DNA of 9,206 nt from Stomatobaculum longum (GTDB lineage: Bacteria > Bacillota > Clostridia > Lachnospirales > Lachnospiraceae), in contig CAJPKN010000057.1 in NCBI GenBank assembly GCA_905370385.1, positions 1 to 9,206 on the forward strand, written 5' to 3'. The notes below the pieces were generated by a model. That model ran no database searches. It saw nothing but the letters and a program-made list of their open reading frames with translations, and was not told the origin of the DNA. A program made the position numbers and the translations under genes. Of this stretch, positions 6,641-9,206 are shown piece by piece (within the stretch, counting starts at the first letter, position 1; each line of letters starts with the position of its first letter).

Positions 6641-8347
6641 ATGAGTGAGGAGAAGAGAGCGGCGGAGGCTGCGGAAGTTCGGGAAAACGCGGGAACGGAG
6701 CGCCGCGAAAAGAATTTCATCGAAAATGAGATTGATAAGGATTTGGCCTCGGGAAGATATTCGCATGTCCAGACGCGTTTCCCACCGGAGCCGAACGGCT
6801 ACCTGCACATCGGTCATGCAAAGTCCATTCTTTTGAACTACGGCCTCGCGGAAGAGTACGGCGGTCTCTTTAACCTTCGCTACGACGACACGAATCCGAC
6901 CAAGGAAAAGTGGGAATTTGTCGAGTCCATACGCGCGGATGTGGAGTGGCTCGGCGCAAAGTTCGATAACCGCGTGTTCTTTGCCTCGAACTACTTCGAG
7001 ACCATGTACGAGTGCGCGGTCAAGTTAATCAAGAAGGGCAAGGCCTTTGTCTGCGACTTGACGGCGGATCAGATTCGCGAGTACCGCGGCGACTTCAATA
7101 CGCCCGGTAAGGAGAGCCCCTACCGCAACCGCTCGGTCGAGGAGAACTTAAAGCTCTTCGAGGAGATGCGCGAGGGCAAGTATGCGGACGGCGAGCGCGT
7201 GCTTCGCGCAAAGATTGACATGGCTTCCCCGAACATCAACATGCGGGATCCGGTCATCTACCGCATTGCGCACCTCTCCCACCAGAACACAGGCGACAAG
7301 TGGTGCATCTACCCGATGTACGACTTCGCGCATCCCATTGAGGACGCGGTCGAAAAGATTACACACTCCATTTGCACCCTCGAGTTTGAGGATCACCGCC
7401 CGCTGTACGACTGGGTTGTACAGGAGTGCGAGTTTGAGGAGCCGCCGCGCCAGATTGAGTTCGCGAAACTCTATCTTACAAATGTCGTGACCGGCAAGCG
7501 CTATATCAAGAAGCTCGTTGAGGACGGCATTGTGGACGGCTGGGACGACCCGCGCCTGGTCTCGATTGCGGCGCTCCGCCGGAGAGGCTATACGCCGGAG
7601 TCCATCAAGCGCTTTGTAGAGTTGGTCGGTGTCTCGAAAGCCAATTCTTCGGTCGACTCCGCTATGCTCGAGTACTGCATCCGCGAGGATTTGAAGCTTT
7701 CCCGTGCGCGTATGATGGCGGTCTTAAAGCCGCTCAAGCTGATCATCGACAACTATCCGGAGGGTCAGATCGAGGAACTTGAGATGCCGAATAACCTTGA
7801 GAACCCGGAGCTCGGCAGTCGCACCCTTCCCTTCGGCAGAGAACTCTGGATTGAGGAAGATGACTTCCGCGAGGAGCCGCCGAAGAAGTATTTCCGCCTC
7901 TTCCCGGGCAATGAAGTGCGTCTCATGGGCGCTTACTTTGTGAAGTGCGTGGGCGTCGATAAGGACGAGAACGGCAAGGTGATTGCCGTGCACTGCACCT
8001 ACGACCCGGAGACCAAGAGCGGCACGGGCTTTGAGGGCAGAAAGGTGAAGGGCACCATCCACTGGGTCAATGCCTCCACGGCGGTCAATGCCGAGTGCCG
8101 GCTCTATGAGAACCTGGTCGATGAAGAAAAAGGCAAGCTCGATGAGAACGGCAACCTGAACTTAAACCCGAACTCCCGCGTCATCTTAAAAGACTGCAAG
8201 TTGGAGCCGAACTTTGAGGGCGCGAAGGCTTATGACAGTTACCAGTTCGTGCGGAACGGCTTCTTCTGCGTGGATTCCAAGGATTCCACCCCGGAGAACT
8301 TGGTCTTTAACCGCATTGTCTCGCTGAAGAGCAGCTTTAAGCTCTGA
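6641..8347 (+). CDS. glnS: Glutaminyl-tRNA synthetase (GlnRS)
   Basis: Charges tRNA-Gln with glutamine using ATP. At 568 residues it is close to E. coli GlnRS (554). The class I signature is complete: [15 protein letters not shown] with HIGH at 56-59, YDDTNPTKE (81-89), [16 protein letters not shown] (155-170) and [11 protein letters not shown] (221-231) in the amino-acid pocket region. The second signature, MSKRK in E. coli, reads TGKRY at 284-288, keeping the Lys-Arg pair. GWDDPR (300-305) and the C-terminal anticodon-binding beta-barrels (about 380-568, including [20 protein letters not shown]) are present. The first 22 or so residues are an Ala/Glu/Arg-rich extension before the usual NFI start. 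GAGAGGAG at 6624-6631 is a strong ribosome binding site 9 bases from the ATG. The GWDDPR segment and the direct GlnRS-type catalytic core exclude a GluRS identity. Confidence 0.96.
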   Translation: MSEEKRAAEAAEVRENAGTERREKNFIENEIDKDLASGRYSHVQTRFPPEPNGYLHIGHAKSILLNYGLAEEYGGLFNLRYDDTNPTKEKWEFVESIRADVEWLGAKFDNRVFFASNYFETMYECAVKLIKKGKAFVCDLTADQIREYRGDFNTPGKESPYRNRSVEENLKLFEEMREGKYADGERVLRAKIDMASPNINMRDPVIYRIAHLSHQNTGDKWCIYPMYDFAHPIEDAVEKITHSICTLEFEDHRPLYDWVVQECEFEEPPRQIEFAKLYLTNVVTGKRYIKKLVEDGIVDGWDDPRLVSIAALRRRGYTPESIKRFVELVGVSKANSSVDSAMLEYCIREDLKLSRARMMAVLKPLKLIIDNYPEGQIEELEMPNNLENPELGSRTLPFGRELWIEEDDFREEPPKKYFRLFPGNEVRLMGAYFVKCVGVDKDENGKVIAVHCTYDPETKSGTGFEGRKVKGTIHWVNASTAVNAECRLYENLVDEEKGKLDENGNLNLNPNSRVILKDCKLEPNFEGAKAYDSYQFVRNGFFCVDSKDSTPENLVFNRIVSLKSSFKL

Positions 8348-8369
8348 GACGGAAAGAGACAAGCATACA

Positions 8370-8430
8370 AGCAAAGCACCGTGCAGCCGGAAGCATTTGC
8401 TGAGCCGAAGCTTTGTTGCATATTGCTTTT
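8370..8430 (+). terminator. Possible terminator after glnS
   Basis: The 107-base gap holds an 8-bp imperfect stem, AGCAAAGC (8370-8377) with GCTTTGTT (8410-8417, one G-T pair), an inner CAGC/GCTG stem (8384-8387 and 8399-8402), and a T-rich tail TTGCATATTGCTTTT (8416-8430). A separate 7-bp perfect repeat, TCTGAGA (8343-8349) and TCTCAGA (8430-8436), brackets the whole region and includes the glnS stop codon. The T-run is interrupted and the loops are large, so termination would be weak or Rho-assisted. Its position at the end of the long gene block makes a boundary plausible. No convincing -35/-10 pair was found for the next gene. Confidence 0.35.
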
Positions 8431-8454
8431 CTCAGAAAGAAAGAAGTGTAGTTT

Positions 8455-9206
8455 ATGATAGATTTGGACTTGCGCTCCTGTGAGCTCTGTCCGAGACTCT
8501 GTCGCGTCAATCGGGAAGAGAAGCCGGGTGCCTGCGGATGCAGCGCCCGGCTTCTTGCCGCGAGGGCGGCGCTCCACTTCGGGGAGGAACCCTGTATCAG
8601 CGGCGCGGAGGGCTCGGGAACGGTCTTTTTTTCGGGCTGTAACCTGCACTGTGTTTTCTGCCAGAATCACAAGATCAGCCGGGAGCGCTACGGAAGGGAG
8701 TTAACGGCAGCACGGCTTGCGGAGATTTTCCGGGAACTCGAGGCAAAGGGGGCAAATAACATTAACCTTGTGACGCCGACGCCTTGGGTCACGGAGATTA
8801 TCAAGGCCTTGAACATCTACCGTCCGAAAGTACCGGTGCTTTACAATACCTCCGGCTATGAGCGGGTGGAAGTGCTGCGCGCCCTGGAAGGCCTGGTCGA
8901 TGTCTGGCTGCCGGACTACAAGTACGCGGACAGCGCACTCGCGGCGCGCTTCTCGGGCGCGGCAAATTATCCGGAAGTCGCAAGGGCGGCGATACGGGAG
9001 ATGTACCGGCAGAGCGGGAATTTGAAGCTGAACGCGGCGGGAAAGGCTGTTAGCGGCGTGATGATACGCCATCTTGTCCTGCCGCTGCACCTAAAAAACA
9101 GCTTTGCGGTGCTGGAAGAAATCGCAGAGGCGTACGGAACAGAGCAGTATGTGAGCCTCATGTTCCAATACACCCCGTTCCGAGAGACGCGCTACCCGGA
9201 ACTGAA
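8455..9206 (+). CDS. Radical SAM protein, PflA-like/PflX family, 3' partial
   Basis: The frame is open to the window end (250 codons). It carries the radical-SAM cluster motif FSGCNLHCVFCQN with Cys62, Cys66 and Cys69, which bind a 4Fe-4S cluster that cleaves S-adenosylmethionine. A second cysteine set lies at the N-terminus, CELCPRLCRVNR (Cys9, 12, 16) and GACGC (Cys27, 29), the hallmark of the PflX-type group (COG1313), often labelled pyruvate formate-lyase activating enzyme-related. Later segments NINLVTPTPW, VLYNTSGYE, VWLPDYKY, MIRHLVLPLH and SLMFQYTPF also fit this group. The substrate is unknown and no glycyl-radical enzyme gene is visible. ATG 8455 is used because it precedes the N-terminal cysteines closely; the upstream GAAAGAAAGAAG is only a weak ribosome binding site. 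The missing part is probably 40-70 residues. Confidence 0.88.
   Translation, partial: MIDLDLRSCELCPRLCRVNREEKPGACGCSARLLAARAALHFGEEPCISGAEGSGTVFFSGCNLHCVFCQNHKISRERYGRELTAARLAEIFRELEAKGANNINLVTPTPWVTEIIKALNIYRPKVPVLYNTSGYERVEVLRALEGLVDVWLPDYKYADSALAARFSGAANYPEVARAAIREMYRQSGNLKLNAAGKAVSGVMIRHLVLPLHLKNSFAVLEEIAEAYGTEQYVSLMFQYTPFRETRYPEL

Noticed and set aside
8423..8459. Promoter for the radical-SAM gene (TTGCTT with TATGAT)
   Set aside because: The best -10-like hexamer (8454-8459) overlaps the start codon and the spacing to TTGCTT is about 25 bases, far from the usual 17.
8701..9090. 129-codon open frame on the - strand opposite the radical-SAM gene
   Set aside because: The + strand frame carries the radical-SAM motif and continues unbroken through the region; the antisense product is Arg-rich and unlike known proteins.

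Overview
The window is one co-directional block on the + strand. It holds most of a type II (dissociated) fatty-acid synthesis operon, then a lipoprotein gene, a glutaminyl-tRNA synthetase gene and the start of a radical-SAM gene. The DNA is GC-rich (roughly 55-60% by eye). An FMN-type enoyl-ACP reductase (FabK) instead of FabI, a Clostridia-style fab/acc gene order, a fused AccD-AccA protein and a short lipoprotein with a Firmicutes-like signal peptide suggest an anaerobic Bacillota/Clostridia genome. A GC-rich Lachnospiraceae-like member is my best guess. This is inference from gene content and protein style, not a database match.

Layout: fabK (5' end cut off by the window edge) - fabD - fabG - fabF - fabZ - accDA (fused carboxyltransferase) - lipoprotein of unknown function - glnS - 107-base gap - radical-SAM protein of the PflA-like/PflX type (3' end cut off). 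From fabK to glnS the genes overlap or lie 0-56 bases apart, so they are probably one transcription unit that began upstream, where fabH and acpP usually sit. The only sizeable gaps are 56 bases between fabG and fabF, with a perfect 8-bp hairpin across the fabG stop codon, and 107 bases after glnS, with nested inverted repeats and a T-rich stretch.

Function: AccDA would transfer the carboxyl group to acetyl-CoA to make malonyl-CoA. FabD moves malonyl to acyl carrier protein. FabF condenses it with the growing acyl chain. FabG reduces the 3-keto group, FabZ dehydrates, and FabK reduces the trans-2-enoyl-ACP. The genes for the other half of acetyl-CoA carboxylase, accB (biotin carrier) and accC (biotin carboxylase), which often sit between fabF and accD in Clostridia, are not in this window. 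glnS and the lipoprotein have no obvious link to lipid synthesis. I found no mobile elements, tRNA/rRNA genes, CRISPR arrays or clear defence genes. The window is largely core metabolism, and I do not see convincing evidence of a previously undescribed system.
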